Below, in pieces: positions 32,136-32,929 of a DNA stretch of 32,929 bases; the stretch's first letter is position 1, and every line of letters begins with the position of its first letter. The notes below the pieces were generated by a model that worked only from the letters and a program-made list of their open reading frames with translations, was not told the origin of the DNA and searched no databases. The stretch is from Hadesarchaea archaeon (GTDB taxonomy: Archaea > Hadarchaeota > Hadarchaeia > Hadarchaeales > JAGGTB01): the NCBI GenBank assembly GCA_021163965.1, contig JAGGTB010000001.1, positions 1 to 32,929 on the forward strand, in the 5' to 3' direction. Made by a program: the position numbers and the translations under genes.

Positions 32136-32253
32136 ATGGCTACCATCTCGGCACCTCTAGTTTAAATATAACAAAGATTGACGGTTAAAGCGATTATTTT
32201 CCCGATTGGTGAAAAACTTACAAATAAATGAAACCCAAAAGTGAAACTACTGT

Positions 32254-32379
32254 ATGAAAACCGAAAGGATTCTAAGGACGTTGCGGGAGAGCAGGGCCGA
32301 GTACAAAGCCCTCGGACTGAGCTATCAGCGGGACGGCGTCGGGCTAAGGGAACGCGTGGAGAAGGAGTTTACAACTTAG
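32254..32379 (+). CDS. Small open frame, 41 residues (hypothetical)
   Basis: Reads MKTERILRTLRESRAEYKALG and ends EKEFTT. It is charged and mostly helical in character. A TATA-like AATAAATG lies about 25-30 nt upstream, which would suit a leaderless transcript. There is no Shine-Dalgarno site. It has no recognisable family and may be chance, but it is on the same strand as the downstream ATPase gene. Confidence 0.35.
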   Translation: MKTERILRTLRESRAEYKALGLSYQRDGVGLRERVEKEFTT

Positions 32380-32449
32380 CCCGAGCTCTCTCCGAGCACC
32401 ATCCGGAAACTCGACCGGCTTGCCCGGTGTTGCCACAGAGCGGAATACC

Positions 32450-32457
32450 TTATAAGC
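32450..32457 (+). promoter_or_regulatory. TATA box of the MinD/ParA-type gene
   Basis: CTTATAAG, preceded by the purine-rich GCGGAAT that could be a BRE. It lies 38-45 nt before the chosen TTG start, giving a predicted transcription start near 32478 and a leader carrying GGAGG. Confidence 0.65.
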
Positions 32458-32494
32458 CCTTTCTTCCATTTTTCTGCAGGCAGGAGGCGAAGGT

Positions 32495-32929
32495 TTGCGG
32501 GTGAGACCTCGTTCCATAGCGATCACCTCCGGGAAGGGGGGAACGGGAAAGACGACCCTCACTGCGAACTTAGGGGTGGCTCTCGGGGCCTTGGGCAGGG
32601 ACGTGACGATACTCGACGCCGACATCGGGATGGCGAACCTCGCGCTCGTTGTGGGGATGCAAAAGGTCGAGCTTTCCCTCTCCGACGCGCTTATGGGAAA
32701 GGCCGAGGTCCCGGACGTCGTGCACGAGAACTACGGGATAAAGGTAGTTCCGATGGGGATCCGATTCGAGGATGCTCATGAGGCGCTCTCCAACGTGAAG
32801 CGCGAGCGGGTCGAGGAGGTGGTAGAGGAACTCCTGAGGCAGACGGAGTTCCTGCTGGTGGACGCGGCGGCCGGGGTTCAGGACTCCACGATAATCTCGA
32901 TCGCGTCGACGAGGGAGATGCTCCCCGTC
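32495..32929 (+). CDS. MinD/ParA-family ATPase (partial, cut by window end)
   Basis: 145 residues are present. The deviant Walker A motif SGKGGTGKTT is near residue 13, followed by NLGVALGALGRDVTILDADIGMANL (switch I region) and FLLVDAAAGVQDS (Walker B/switch II). This is the MinD/ParA/SegA superfamily, dimeric ATPases that position or segregate DNA, pili or division proteins. Downstream specificity regions are missing, so MinD cannot be separated from a segregation ATPase. I choose TTG at 32495 because GGAGG lies seven nt upstream; GTG at 32501 is the alternative. It is the only clear plus-strand gene. Confidence 0.9.
   Translation, partial: MRVRPRSIAITSGKGGTGKTTLTANLGVALGALGRDVTILDADIGMANLALVVGMQKVELSLSDALMGKAEVPDVVHENYGIKVVPMGIRFEDAHEALSNVKRERVEEVVEELLRQTEFLLVDAAAGVQDSTIISIASTREMLPV

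Larger units (their letters stand above)
31971..32253. other. Strand-switch region upstream of tyrS
   Basis: About 283 nt, A+T-rich, where coding switches from minus to plus. It contains palindromes B1 and B2, a tyrS TATA candidate around 31999-32008, and a plus-strand TTTAAATATAACAA near 32161-32174 that includes one half-site of the palindrome family. No credible gene. Confidence 0.6.

Noticed and set aside
32241-32504. 87-codon plus-strand frame upstream of the ATPase
   Set aside because: It overlaps the ATPase promoter and Shine-Dalgarno site in a different frame and has a low-complexity, arginine/proline-rich product.
1-32929. CRISPR array, insertion sequence or prophage
   Set aside because: No regularly spaced direct repeats, transposase, integrase or phage proteins were seen. 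The only mobile element is the MCM intein.

Overview
This window is archaeal chromosomal DNA. PolD (DP1 and DP2), both GINS subunits, a two-subunit primase, Orc1/Cdc6, MCM, PCNA, TFS, Rpo11, exosome Csl4, Dph2, eL42 and a METTL5-type methylase occur together, and one tRNA intron has a bulge-helix-bulge motif. PolD excludes most Crenarchaeota and points to a euryarchaeal-grade or deep lineage. Base composition is mixed and many starts are GTG or TTG with strong Shine-Dalgarno sites. A Hadarchaeota-like thermophile would fit, but that is inference.

Layout, left to right. 1-8 kb: a minus-strand replication, transcription and translation cluster, running from high to low coordinates as Dph2, METTL5-like, Csl4, small protein, Rpo11, RNase III-like, DUF99, signal peptidase, Nudix, TFS, OB-fold protein, PCNA, PriL, PriS, GINS51, eL42 and the first bases of eS27. 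Gaps at 322-834 and 2343-2532 look like structured RNA. 9.9-13.7 kb: PEP synthase, tRNA-Thr(CGU) with a 15-nt intron, a damaged tRNA-like block, a ribbon-helix-helix/aspartic-protease pair and tRNA-Ser(CGA). 13.7-23.6 kb: a second replisome operon, MCM (with intein), GINS23, Orc1/Cdc6, DP1, DP2. 24.1-29.3 kb: threonine and glycine metabolism (ThrB, ACT regulator, homoserine dehydrogenase, ThrC, GlyA). 29.3-32.9 kb: an Hsp20-like gene, an unrecognised gene, tyrosyl-tRNA synthetase, then a switch to the plus strand with a MinD/ParA-type ATPase cut by the window end.

The most interesting part is 30.59-32.14 kb. Two ORB-like Orc1/Cdc6 sites in opposite orientation flank about 200 bp of A+T-rich DNA, a typical archaeal origin layout. 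Around it lie four perfect 18-bp palindromes with the common form TTGTTA-N6-TAACAA. One of them differs from bacterial parS at only two symmetric positions, and a MinD/ParA-family gene starts a few hundred bases away. Every clear gene left of this point lies on the minus strand, so transcription there runs with the predicted leftward fork. I propose an origin with a possible partition or regulatory site array, beside most of the replisome genes. No ParB-like protein is visible, so the partition part remains a hypothesis.
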